A DNA stretch of 64,000 nucleotides, taken from Streptomyces sp. NBC_00820 (GTDB lineage Bacteria > Actinomycetota > Actinomycetes > Streptomycetales > Streptomycetaceae). A program made the position numbers and the translations under genes. Of this stretch, positions 7,210 through 14,980 are shown piece by piece. The stretch lies in the NCBI RefSeq assembly GCF_036347055.1, contig NZ_CP108882.1, forward strand, positions 5,808,501 to 5,872,500, in the 5' to 3' direction. Numbering within the stretch: the stretch's first letter is position 1; the number at the start of each line of letters is the position of its first letter. The notes under the pieces are model-generated. The model was given only the letters and a program-made list of their open reading frames with translations, was not told where the DNA came from and made no database searches.

Positions 7210-8712
7210 TCAGCGGGCCAGTACGGCCAGGTTGGCGATCACCAGCGTGAGCGGGGCGAACAGGGCCAGCAGGGCACCGGCCCGGAGGGCCGCCGCGCTG
7301 CGCAGCATCGTGGCCGGGGCGCCGAGGCGGAGCAGGGCGGCGGTGGTGTCGGCGCGGGACTGGCGGGCCTCCACGGCGGCCGTCAGCAGGGTCGCCAGCG
7401 TGCAGCCGGCGACCACGAGCGAACCGAGGGCGGTCAGCGGCCCGAACGCGGGCGCCGCGCTGTCCCGTACGGCGGTCATGGCGCAGGCGGCGGACGCCAC
7501 CGCGCAGACGATGCCCAGCGGGCGCCCGACGCGCGTGGCCTCCGACATGAGCACCCGGCCCGCCAGCAGCCGCAGTGCCCCCGGCTGGGCGGACTGCAGG
7601 AGCCTGCCGCACAGGTGGGTGAGACCGGGCGCGGCGAGGACCAGCCCGAGCGCGGTGAGGATCCAGCCGGCCAGCACCGCGACGGGCTCGGCCGGGAGAG
7701 CGGTGAGGGTGGGCGCGGGCTGGGAGCGGCCCGCGTAGGTCTGTACGGCGAGACCGGCGGCGATCAGGGCGGTCCCCCAGGGGAGACCGGCCGGTGCCGC
7801 ACGGGTCGGTGCCGGGGTGGGCAGTGCCTGCGACCAGTCGGCGCCCCCGTCCTCGCCGCCGGGGCTCCGGGCGACGTCGGGGGTCCGGGCGGTGTCGGGC
7901 AGGGTCGCCACGGCCTCGGGCTCCGCGCCCGTGACGGCCGGCTCCGCCCCGGCGGCCTCGGCCCGCGCCCCGGCCTCCCGCAGCCGTACGGGCTCGGCCT
8001 CCTGCTGCGGTACGCGCTCGGTCTCCGGCAGCCCTACGGGTCCGGCCTCCCGCACCCCTACGGGTTCGGCCCCCTTGTGCCCTACGGCCGTACGCAGTCG
8101 CGCGCCGAACCTGCCGTACGCCCCGAAGGTCTCCCGGGCCGCCGCGTGGCTGTACGCGCCGAAACGACCCTGGAAGCGCGCGCCCTTGGTGGCCGGGCGC
8201 GGGTCCTTGGGGCGCAGGGCGAGCGCGACCGTCGTCGACGCGATCGCCGGGACCAGGGCCAGCAGGGTCAGGGCCGCCGGGACCGGGAGGGGCTGGCCGG
8301 CCGCCAGGAACTGCGCGGCGGCGCCGTCGAAGGGCATGCCCTTCAGGTCGCCGCGCAGGTGCAGGAAGAACAGCAGGGCCAGCATCGAGCCGAGGACACA
8401 GGCGAGGGCCGTGGTCAGGGCCGAGATCGCCATCAGGCGGCCCGGGCCCAGGCCGATGGCGGACAGGCCCGGGCGGGGCCGGGTGCCGGGGTCGGTGCGG
8501 GCCACCGCGAGCGCGAAGTACACGGTGGCGGCGAGCGGGACCACGCACCAGACCAGGCGCAGCGCGGCCGCTCCCGGCTGCTCGGGGTGGCCCATCGCGT
8601 AGCCGAGCGCGCCCAGCAGCAGGAAGCCGGTGCCCGCCGAGGCCGCGGCCACCAGCAGGCGGCGCAGCTGGACGGCGGGCCGGGCGGCGCGGGTCAGACG
8701 GAGAGCGAGCAC
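7210..8712 (-). CDS. ABC transporter permease with low-complexity central linker
   Basis: About 500 residues with roughly four helices in the first ~190 residues and four to five more after residue ~300. The ALTTALACV and LRLGAPATMLR segments resemble FtsX/MacB-like permeases. Between the helix groups lies a ~110-residue linker rich in Glu, Ala, Pro and Arg, built from degenerate repeats (AEPVGVREAGPVGLPE...). GTG 8712 overlaps the ATPase gene by 19 nt, giving translational coupling and a two-gene exporter operon. Function is probably export or lipid/peptide handling. The substrate is unknown. Confidence 0.75.
   Translation of the reverse strand: MLALRLTRAARPAVQLRRLLVAAASAGTGFLLLGALGYAMGHPEQPGAAALRLVWCVVPLAATVYFALAVARTDPGTRPRPGLSAIGLGPGRLMAISALTTALACVLGSMLALLFFLHLRGDLKGMPFDGAAAQFLAAGQPLPVPAALTLLALVPAIASTTVALALRPKDPRPATKGARFQGRFGAYSHAAARETFGAYGRFGARLRTAVGHKGAEPVGVREAGPVGLPETERVPQQEAEPVRLREAGARAEAAGAEPAVTGAEPEAVATLPDTARTPDVARSPGGEDGGADWSQALPTPAPTRAAPAGLPWGTALIAAGLAVQTYAGRSQPAPTLTALPAEPVAVLAGWILTALGLVLAAPGLTHLCGRLLQSAQPGALRLLAGRVLMSEATRVGRPLGIVCAVASAACAMTAVRDSAAPAFGPLTALGSLVVAGCTLATLLTAAVEARQSRADTTAALLRLGAPATMLRSAAALRAGALLALFAPLTLVIANLAVLAR
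7978..8095. repeat. Degenerate ~30-bp tandem repeats inside the permease linker
   Basis: About four copies of a unit centred on CCTACGGGT(C/T)CGGCCTCC occur in a row (plus-strand view). They encode the acidic AEPVG/REAG linker of the permease. The unit is degenerate, and codon-phase constraint is visible because no copy introduces a frameshift. Confidence 0.55.
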
Positions 8713-9437
8713 GTGGCCCGGCCTTCCGTCTCCTCCGGGAGGTCCGGCAGATGCACGGTCTTCACGCGCCGGCCGTCCAGCAGCGCGACCGTACGGTCGG
8801 CGAGGGCCACGGTCTCGGCGTCGTGGGTGGCCAGGACGACGGTGATGCCGTGCGAGCGGGCCGCCGCGGTGAGCGTGCGCAGCACGTGCGCGCGGTCGGC
8901 GCGGTGCAGCGGGGCCGTCGGCTCGTCGGCGAACAGGACAGTGGGCCCGGGGGCGAGCGCTCGGGCGATGGCGACGCGCTGGCGTTCGGCCTGGGTCAGC
9001 TCGTGCGGGCGCCTGCGGGGCTGCTCGCCGACGTCCAGGCGCTCCAGCCACTCCAGCGCGGCCACCTTGGCCCGGCGCCGGCCGGTGCCGCGCAGCATCA
9101 GGGGGAGCGCGGCGTTCTCCCAGACGTTCAGCTCCGGTACCAGCGTGGGGGTCGGGTCGATCCAGCCGAACCGGTCGCGGCGCAGCCGTTCCCGGGCCAT
9201 GGGGCCCAGCGTGTGCACCGGCGAGCTGTTGAACCAGACCTCGCCCTCGCGCACCCGCACCTGCCCGGAGAGGCACTGCAGCAGGGTGGTCTTGCCGCTG
9301 CCGCGCGGGCCGCTGACGGCGAGGATCTCCGCCTCCCGCACACCCAGCGAGACCCCGGCGATCCCGGGCGAGCCGTCGGGGTGCCTGAAGTGCAGGGAGC
9401 GTGCCCAGAGCACGTCGTTGTCCGGCGGGGCCTCCAT
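8694..9437 (-). CDS. ABC transporter ATP-binding protein with degenerate signature motif
   Basis: About 247 residues, LolD/FtsE-like. Walker A is GPRGSGKTT near residues 42-50. Walker B is TVLFADEP and the switch is ATHDAET. The signature region reads LTQAERQR instead of LSGGQQQR, and the D-loop position has APLHRAD rather than ALD. It should therefore bind ATP, but its hydrolysis cycle may be altered. ATG 9437 was chosen because GAGG stands 8 nt upstream. GTG 9446 would leave no spacing. It pairs with the permease whose start overlaps its end. Confidence 0.8.
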   Translation of the reverse strand: MEAPPDNDVLWARSLHFRHPDGSPGIAGVSLGVREAEILAVSGPRGSGKTTLLQCLSGQVRVREGEVWFNSSPVHTLGPMARERLRRDRFGWIDPTPTLVPELNVWENAALPLMLRGTGRRRAKVAALEWLERLDVGEQPRRRPHELTQAERQRVAIARALAPGPTVLFADEPTAPLHRADRAHVLRTLTAAARSHGITVVLATHDAETVALADRTVALLDGRRVKTVHLPDLPEETEGRATCSLSV

Positions 9438-9555
9438 GGCGTACACCTCGGTTCTGATCCGTTTTCCCTTGCCTCATCCCCCGTCCGGGTGAACGAAGGC
9501 AGGGCCGATCGGTCACTGGCACGCTAGGCGGGTCGCGCGGCGCGGCCCGGACAGC

Positions 9556-9607
9556 ACACGGCCCCGGGCCGCCGTTCTCACTCGAACGGACGGCTCCGGG
9601 GCCGTGT
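9556..9607 (-). terminator. Long terminator hairpin downstream of the aminotransferase gene
   Basis: A ~22-bp stem with one bulge: ACACGGCCCCGG plus GCCGCCGTTC pairs with GAACGGACGGC plus the complement, around the loop TCACTC. It lies 74 bp beyond the aminotransferase stop at 9681. It is in the right position to stop that minus-strand transcript before the ABC exporter promoter. Confidence 0.7.
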
Positions 9608-9680
9608 TGATCATCCAGGCGGATGATCGGAGCGTCGTGGGCGGTCGGGGTTTCCCCGGAGGTCCGGGGGCCCCGAAGGC

Positions 9681-11063
9681 TCAGAGCTTCGTCCACGCCT
9701 CCGTGAGGGTGGCGCGCAGTATCTGCTCGATCTCGTCGAAGGTCTCCTGGTTGGAGATCAGCGGCGGGGCGAGCTGGACGACCGGGTCGCCGCGGTCGTC
9801 GGCACGGCAGTACAGGCCGTTCTCGAACAGGGCCTTGGAGACGTAGCCGTAGAGGATCCGCTCGGTCTCCTCGGCGTTGAAGGACTCCTTGGTGTTCTTG
9901 TCCTTGACCAGCTCGATGCCGTAGAAGAAGCCGTTGCCGCGCACGTCGCCGACGATCGGCAGGTCGTGCAGCTTCTGCAGGGTCTTCAGGAAGGCGCCCT
10001 CGTTGTCCAGCACGTGCTGGTTGAGGTTCTCGCGCTCGAACAGGTCGAGGTTGGCCAGGCCCACCGCCGCGGAGACCGGGTGGCCGCCGAAGGTGTAGCC
10101 GTGCAGGAAGACGTTGTCCTCCTTGTAGAACGGCTCGGCGACGCGGTCGGAGACGATGCAGGCGCCGATCGGGGAGTAGCCCGAGGTCATGCCCTTGGCG
10201 CAGGTGATCATGTCCGGGACGTAGCCGAACTTGTCGCAGGCGAACATCGTGCCCAGGCGGCCGAAGGCGCAGATGACCTCGTCCGACACGAGCAGGACGT
10301 CGTACTGGTCGCAGATCTCGCGCACGCGCCGGAAGTAGCCGGGCGGCGGCGGGAAGCAGCCGCCGGCGTTCTGCACCGGCTCCACGAAGACCGCGGCGAC
10401 GGTGTCCGGGCCCTCGAAGAGGATCTGCTGCTCGATCTGGTCGGCGGCCCAGCGGCCGAAGGCCTCCGGGTCGTCGCCGAATACCGGGGCGCGGTAGATG
10501 TTGGTGTTCGGGACCTTGTGGGCGCCCGGGACCAGCGGCTCGAAGGGGGCCTTCAGGGCCGGCAGGCCGGTGATGGAGAGCGCGCCCTGCGGGGTGCCGT
10601 GGTAGGCGAGCGCACGCGAGATGACCTTGTGCTTGCCCGGCTTGCCCTTCAGCTTGAAGTACTGCTTGGCGAGCTTCCAGGCGGTCTCGACGGCCTCGCC
10701 GCCGCCGGTGGTGAAGAAGACCTTGTTCAGGTCGCCCGGGGCGTAGTCGGCCAGGCGCTCGGCCAGTTCGATCGCCTTGGGGTGGGCGTAGGACCACACC
10801 GGGAAGAAGGCCAGCTCCTGGGCCTGCTTGAAGGCGGTCTCGGCGAGTTCGGTGCGGCCGTGACCGGCCTGGACCACGAACAGCCCCGCGAGCCCGTCGA
10901 GGTAGCGCCTGCCCTTGTCGTCGTAGATGTAGGTGCCCTCACCCCGGACGATCGTCGGGACGGGGGAGTTCTCGTACGAGGACATGCGGGTGAAGTGCAT
11001 CCACAGGTGGTCGTACGCGGTGCGGCTGAGGTCCTTCTCGGTCACGGTTATCGGGTTCCCCAC
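9681..11063 (-). CDS. Class III PLP aminotransferase (putrescine/omega-amino acid type)
   Basis: 460-residue fold-type I aminotransferase of the SpuC-like class III group. It probably transfers the terminal amine of putrescine, or of a gamma-glutamylated or acylated polyamine derivative, to pyruvate or 2-oxoglutarate. The PLP lysine is K290 in ITCAKGMTSG. TTGGGEAVETAWKLA and LLVSDEVICAFGR are the phosphate-binding and Asp motifs. GTG 11063 overlaps the Lrp gene by 16 nt, and a second GTG at 11045 is possible. The gene is coupled to the Lrp regulator and faces a divergent aminobutyraldehyde-type dehydrogenase, which supports polyamine catabolism. From memory it corresponds to SCO5655. Confidence 0.85.
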   Translation of the reverse strand: MGNPITVTEKDLSRTAYDHLWMHFTRMSSYENSPVPTIVRGEGTYIYDDKGRRYLDGLAGLFVVQAGHGRTELAETAFKQAQELAFFPVWSYAHPKAIELAERLADYAPGDLNKVFFTTGGGEAVETAWKLAKQYFKLKGKPGKHKVISRALAYHGTPQGALSITGLPALKAPFEPLVPGAHKVPNTNIYRAPVFGDDPEAFGRWAADQIEQQILFEGPDTVAAVFVEPVQNAGGCFPPPPGYFRRVREICDQYDVLLVSDEVICAFGRLGTMFACDKFGYVPDMITCAKGMTSGYSPIGACIVSDRVAEPFYKEDNVFLHGYTFGGHPVSAAVGLANLDLFERENLNQHVLDNEGAFLKTLQKLHDLPIVGDVRGNGFFYGIELVKDKNTKESFNAEETERILYGYVSKALFENGLYCRADDRGDPVVQLAPPLISNQETFDEIEQILRATLTEAWTKL

Positions 11064-11590
11064 ATGTAGGTCTGCTTCTTGAGCTTGAGATAGACGAAGC
11101 TCTCGGTGGAGCGCACTCCGGGCAGGGCCCGGATGCGTTGGTTGATGACGCCCAGCAGGTGGTCGTCGTCCTCGCAGACGACCTCGGCGAGGATGTCGAA
11201 CGAGCCCGCGGTCATCACCACGTACTCGACCTCCGACATGCCGGTCAGCGCGTCCGCGATCGACTCGACATCGCCCTCGACGTGGATCCCGACCATCGCC
11301 TGCCGGCGGAAGCCCACGGTGAGCGGGTCCGTGACGGCGACGATCTGCATCACGCCCTGGTCCAGCAGCTTCTGCACCCGCTGGCGCACGGCCGCCTCGG
11401 AGAGCCCGACGGCCTTGCCGATGGCGGCGTACGGCCGCCGGCCGTCCTCCTGGAGCTGCTGAATGATGGCGAGGGAGACGGCGTCCAGCTGGGGAGTGCC
11501 GTTCCTGGACTCGCGAGGCGAGTCCCTCCTGGACTCGCGGGACGAGTCCCTGTGCTCTGCGCTTCGACTGGCCACGGCCTCACTGTGCAC
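11048..11590 (-). CDS. epuRI: Lrp/AsnC-family regulator of the polyamine block
   Basis: About 180 residues. A Ser/Arg-rich N-terminal tail of ~30 residues precedes an AsnC-type winged helix (QLDAVSLAIIQQLQEDGRRPYAAIGKAVGLSEAAVRQRVQKL). A RAM ligand-binding domain follows, with VEGDVESIADALTG, VEYVVMTAGSFDILAEVVC and RTLPGV-like turns. GTG 11590 is preferred over an upstream TTG at 11611. The regulator is co-transcribed with the aminotransferase and divergent from the aldehyde dehydrogenase, so control of both directions is likely. The symbol rests on the remembered description of SCO5656 as EpuRI, a regulator linked to polyamine/ethanolamine use. The orthology was not checked. Confidence 0.8.
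   Translation of the reverse strand: MHSEAVASRSAEHRDSSRESRRDSPRESRNGTPQLDAVSLAIIQQLQEDGRRPYAAIGKAVGLSEAAVRQRVQKLLDQGVMQIVAVTDPLTVGFRRQAMVGIHVEGDVESIADALTGMSEVEYVVMTAGSFDILAEVVCEDDDHLLGVINQRIRALPGVRSTESFVYLKLKKQTYMWGTR
11507..11549. repeat. Two tandem 19-bp palindromes within the Lrp coding start
   Basis: GGACTCGC-GAG-GCGAGTCC (11507-11525) is repeated at 11531-11549 as GGACTCGCGGGACGAGTCC, 24 bp apart. Both lie in codons for the RESRRDSPRESR tail. They may be amplification of coding sequence or an intragenic binding site. Confidence 0.7.
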
Positions 11591-11797
11591 GACGTCTCGA
11601 CAGTTTCGCAAGGCTGCATCGATGAAATTCGTTGTTTACGCATCTGATCTTTGCGGATTTCGCAGTGCGGATGGTGGCGGGGGTGTTGAAAACGTGGGTG
11701 CTCCTACTAGGGTGGGCTTGTCTCAGCCGCTGGACAGCCGCACAGGCGGGCCGGGCTGGACCGCTCGAACCCTCGAACAGATTTCAGGAGGCCGGCA
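11591..11797. promoter_or_regulatory. Divergent Lrp/aldehyde dehydrogenase control region
   Basis: 207 bp between divergent genes. It is AT-rich for this genome from about 11618 to 11665 (GATGAAATTCGTTGTTTACG, then TTTGCGGATTTCGC), as expected for an Lrp-family multi-site operator. A CTACTAGGGT sequence near 11706 could be a -10 region for the rightward gene. Exact boxes are not resolvable by eye. Confidence 0.45.
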
Positions 11798-13246
11798 GTG
11801 AGCACCGAGCTGCGTCGTCTGCGCAACTACATCGACGGTGAGTTCCGGGACGCCGCCGACGGACGGACCACCGAGGTGGTCAACCCCGCCACGGGCGAGG
11901 CGTACGCGACCGCGCCGCTGTCCGGGCAGGCCGACGTCGACGCCGCCATGGAGGCCGCCGCGGCCGCCTTCCCGGCCTGGCGCGACGCCACCCCCGCCGA
12001 GCGGCAGAAGGCGCTGCTGAAGATCGCCGACGCGTTCGAGGAGCGTGCCGAGGAGCTGATCGCGGCCGAGGTGGAGAACACGGGCAAGCCCATCGGGCTC
12101 ACCCGCTCCGAGGAGATCCCGCCGATGGTCGACCAGATCCGCTTCTTCGCGGGTGCGGCCCGGATGCTGGAGGGCCGCTCGGCCGGCGAGTACATGGACG
12201 GGATGACCTCGATCATCCGCCGCGAGCCGGTCGGCGTCTGCGCCCAGGTGGCCCCCTGGAACTACCCGATGATGATGGCCGTGTGGAAGTTCGCGCCGGC
12301 GATCGCGGCCGGCAACACGGTCGTGCTGAAGCCGTCGGACACCACCCCGGCCTCCACCGTCCTGATCGCCGACATCCTCGGCTCGGTCCTGCCCAAGGGC
12401 GTCTTCAACGTCGTCTGCGGCGACCGTGAGACCGGCCGCATGATGGTCGAGCACCCGACCCCGGCCATGGCGTCCATCACCGGCTCGGTGCGGGCCGGCA
12501 TGTCGGTCGCCGAGTCCGCGTCCAAGGACCTCAAGCGGGTCCACCTGGAGCTGGGCGGCAAGGCGCCGGTCGTCGTGTTCGAGGACCTCGACAGCGAGGC
12601 CATCGCCAAGGCCGTCGAGGACATCTCGGTCGCCGGCTTCTTCAACGCCGGCCAGGACTGCACGGCCGCCACCCGCGTCCTCGTCCAGGAGTCCATCCAC
12701 GACGAGTTCGTGGCCGCGCTCGCGAAGGCCGCCTCCGAGACCAAGACCGGGCAGCCGGACGACGAGGACGTGCTGTACGGCCCGCTGAACAACCCCAACC
12801 AGCTCAAGCAGGTCGCCGGGTTCATCGAGCGGCTCCCCGCCCACGCCAAGGTCGAGGCGGGCGGTCACCGGGTCGGCGACAAGGGCTACTTCTATGCCCC
12901 GACCGTCGTCTCCGGCCTGAAGCAGGACGACGAGATCGTCCAGAACGAGGTCTTCGGACCTGTCATCACCGTCCAGTCCTTCACGGACGAGGACCAGGCC
13001 GTCGAGTGGGCCAACGGCGTCGACTTCGCCCTCGCCTCCTCGGTGTGGACCAAGAACCACGGGCGCGCGATGCGCATGTCCAAGAAGCTCGACTTCGGCT
13101 GCGTGTGGATCAACACCCATATCGTGCTGGTCGCGGAGATGCCCCACGGCGGCTTCAAGAAGTCCGGCTACGGCAAGGACCTGTCGGCGTACGGGTTCGA
13201 CGACTACACGCGGATCAAGCATGTGATGACGTCGCTGGACGCGTAG
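11798..13246 (+). CDS. Gamma-aminobutyraldehyde dehydrogenase-like aldehyde dehydrogenase
   Basis: 482-residue NAD(P)-dependent aldehyde dehydrogenase, close to PatD/YdcW-type aminobutyraldehyde dehydrogenases. It likely oxidises 4-aminobutanal to GABA in polyamine breakdown. Catalytic Cys288 lies in NAGQDCTAATR and the general base Glu251 in LELGGKAP. VAPWNYPMMM is the N169-type motif and GYGKDLSAYG is the C-terminal arm. GTG 11798 follows a strong CAGGAGG. The gene is divergent from lrp-aminotransferase and is followed by repeats and an orphan polyamine-binding protein. From memory it corresponds to SCO5657. Confidence 0.85.
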   Translation: MSTELRRLRNYIDGEFRDAADGRTTEVVNPATGEAYATAPLSGQADVDAAMEAAAAAFPAWRDATPAERQKALLKIADAFEERAEELIAAEVENTGKPIGLTRSEEIPPMVDQIRFFAGAARMLEGRSAGEYMDGMTSIIRREPVGVCAQVAPWNYPMMMAVWKFAPAIAAGNTVVLKPSDTTPASTVLIADILGSVLPKGVFNVVCGDRETGRMMVEHPTPAMASITGSVRAGMSVAESASKDLKRVHLELGGKAPVVVFEDLDSEAIAKAVEDISVAGFFNAGQDCTAATRVLVQESIHDEFVAALAKAASETKTGQPDDEDVLYGPLNNPNQLKQVAGFIERLPAHAKVEAGGHRVGDKGYFYAPTVVSGLKQDDEIVQNEVFGPVITVQSFTDEDQAVEWANGVDFALASSVWTKNHGRAMRMSKKLDFGCVWINTHIVLVAEMPHGGFKKSGYGKDLSAYGFDDYTRIKHVMTSLDA

Positions 13247-13282
13247 CCCTCCGGGGGTTCGGGCGGTCTTGGGTGCTCTCTC

Positions 13283-13515
13283 GGGTGCGGGTGCGTTGTG
13301 GCTGGTCGCGCAGTTCCCCGCGCCCCTGAGGGGGTTTGCCCGAGCGGTGTCCGGACGGGCGGTCTCCGGTGCTCTCTCGGGTGCGGGTGCGTTGTGGCTG
13401 GTTGCGCAGTTCCCCGCGCCCCTGGGGGGTTTGCGTGAGCGGTGTCCGGAGGGGTGAGCGGTCTCGGGTGCCGGTGCGTTGTGGCTGGTTGCGCAGTTCC
13501 TCGCGTCCCTGGGGG
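13283..13515. repeat. Three tandem copies of a Streptomyces dispersed intergenic repeat
   Basis: The core GGTGCGTTGTGGCTGG, then T(C/T)GCGCAGTTCC(C/T)CGCG(C/T)CCCT, occurs at about 13283-13329, 13379-13425 and 13465-13512. The spacing is 96 then 86 bp, with GAGCGGTGTCCGGA linkers. The core resembles a sequence found widely between Streptomyces genes. Three copies head-to-tail at one site is unusual. Confidence 0.8.
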
Positions 13516-13519
13516 GTCC

Positions 13520-13650
13520 GGGTGCGCGGTGTTCGAAAGGGTGCCCCTGGGAGTGCGGGGGTGCGGTGTTCGGGAGGGTGCTCCTGGGGGGTCCGGGGGT
13601 GTGGTGTTCGTGAGGGGGCCGCGTTCCTGTGCGGTGTCCGCAGGGGGGGG
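13520..13650. repeat. Second, G-rich tandem repeat array
   Basis: Three to four decaying copies of a ~40-bp unit (GCGGTGTTCGnnAGGGTGCnCCTGGG) follow directly after the first array. They extend up to the polyamine-binding protein gene. The plus strand is extremely G-rich. Confidence 0.6.
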
Positions 13651-13709
13651 GCAGGCCTGGGCAAAGTGTCGATTTCTTGTTCGCCGGGTTCAGGCTGCAC
13701 ACTTCCGGA

Positions 13710-14903
13710 GTGCATCGGACTTCCCCTCTTTCCGCCTCTGTGTCCCGCCGCTCGCTGCTGCGCGCGCTCGGTGGGACCGCCGCGCTCGGCGCTCTGGCCG
13801 GCTGCGGTGTGCGGGGCGCCTACGTCCAGCCCGGTGACCGTGCCGTGCCCGACAGGTCCGCCACGGACAAGAGGCTGATCTTCTCGAACTGGCCGCTATA
13901 CATCGACACGGACGACGACGATCTCAGCAAGCGGCCCACGCTCGACGCCTTCGAGAGGAAGACCGGCATCTCCGTCGACTACGTCGAGGAGATCAACGAC
14001 AACGACGAGTTCTTCGGCAAGATCAGCCCCGCGCTGATGAACCACCAGTCGACCGGCCGCGACCTGATCGTCATCAGCGACTGGATGTGCGCCCGGTACG
14101 TGCGGCTGGGCTGGGTGCAGCGGATGGACCGCGCGCACCAGCCGAACGTGGCGAAGTACCTCGACCCGCTGCTGCGCTCGCCCGCCTTCGATCCGGGCCG
14201 CATGTTCACGCTGCCCTGGCAGTCGGGGATCACCGGCATCGCGTACAACCGCCGCAGGCTGGGGCGCGAGATACGCGGCGTGAAGGACCTGTGGGCGAAG
14301 GACCTCAAGGGCAGGGTGACGCTGCTGTCCGGTCTCGACGAGGCGTTCGCGCTGCTGATGCAGGGCAACGGGGTGGACATCACCCGCTGGAAGGCCGACG
14401 ACTTCCACGCCGTCTGCGACGAGGTGGAGCGCGAGGTCCGCCGTGGCCAGATCCGCCGCTTCACCGGCAACGACTACACCAAGGACCTGGTCAGCGGCGA
14501 CGTCCTCGCCTGCCAGGCCTACTCCGGAGACGTCATCCAGCTCCAGGCGGACAACCCCGACATCCGCTTCGTCGTCCCCGAGGAGGGCGCCGAACTCTGG
14601 TCCGACTCGCTCATGATCCCGGACCGGGCGAGCCACAAGGCCAACGCCGAACGCCTGATGGACTACTACTACGACCCCGAGGTCGCCGCGGAGCTCGCCG
14701 CCTGGGTCAACTACGTCTGCCCGGTCCCCGCGGCCAGGGAAGTCCTCGCCGCCGCCAAGGACAAGGACACCGCGGCCCTCGCGGACAACCCCCTGATCTT
14801 CCCCGACGGCACCATGCGCGAGCGCCTCGCCATCGCCCGGGACATCACCTCCACGGAACGGCTGGAGTTCTCGCAGCGGTGGAACAAGATCGTGGGGCTG
14901 TAG
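13710..14903 (+). CDS. Orphan spermidine/putrescine-binding lipoprotein (PotD-like)
   Basis: About 397 residues. A twin-arginine-like signal (SRRSLLRALGG) ends in the lipobox LAGC, so the mature protein is lipid-anchored outside the membrane. The polyamine-binding fold shows IFSNWPLYIDTDDDDLSK, EINDNDEFFGKI, LPWQSGITGIAYN and IRRFTGNDYTKDL, all shared with the PotD encoded at 44782. No permease or ATPase is adjacent, so it probably delivers to the PotABC system at 46026-48921. GTG 13710 is used. GTG 13740 would start at the twin arginines. A longer frame from 13629 has no signal peptide. From memory it corresponds to SCO5658. Confidence 0.85.
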   Translation: MHRTSPLSASVSRRSLLRALGGTAALGALAGCGVRGAYVQPGDRAVPDRSATDKRLIFSNWPLYIDTDDDDLSKRPTLDAFERKTGISVDYVEEINDNDEFFGKISPALMNHQSTGRDLIVISDWMCARYVRLGWVQRMDRAHQPNVAKYLDPLLRSPAFDPGRMFTLPWQSGITGIAYNRRRLGREIRGVKDLWAKDLKGRVTLLSGLDEAFALLMQGNGVDITRWKADDFHAVCDEVEREVRRGQIRRFTGNDYTKDLVSGDVLACQAYSGDVIQLQADNPDIRFVVPEEGAELWSDSLMIPDRASHKANAERLMDYYYDPEVAAELAAWVNYVCPVPAAREVLAAAKDKDTAALADNPLIFPDGTMRERLAIARDITSTERLEFSQRWNKIVGL

Positions 14904-14928
14904 GGCGTCGCCGGTGGCGATGCGGCGA

Positions 14929-14963
14929 GGGATTCCCCCGGGATTTCCCCCGGGATTTCCACC
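14929..14963. repeat. Short tandem repeat after the PotD-like gene
   Basis: Three near-identical ~12-bp units (GGGATT(T)CCCCC) lie in the 77-bp gap between the convergent genes ending at 14903 and 14981. They could fold weakly but do not form an obvious terminator. Confidence 0.5.
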
Positions 14964-14980
14964 CTGCGCAGCCTGGAAGC

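Noticed and set aside
13283..13650. CRISPR-like array
   Set aside because: Units have unequal spacing (96 and 86 bp) with related rather than unique spacers, and no cas genes are present. It is a tandem intergenic repeat.
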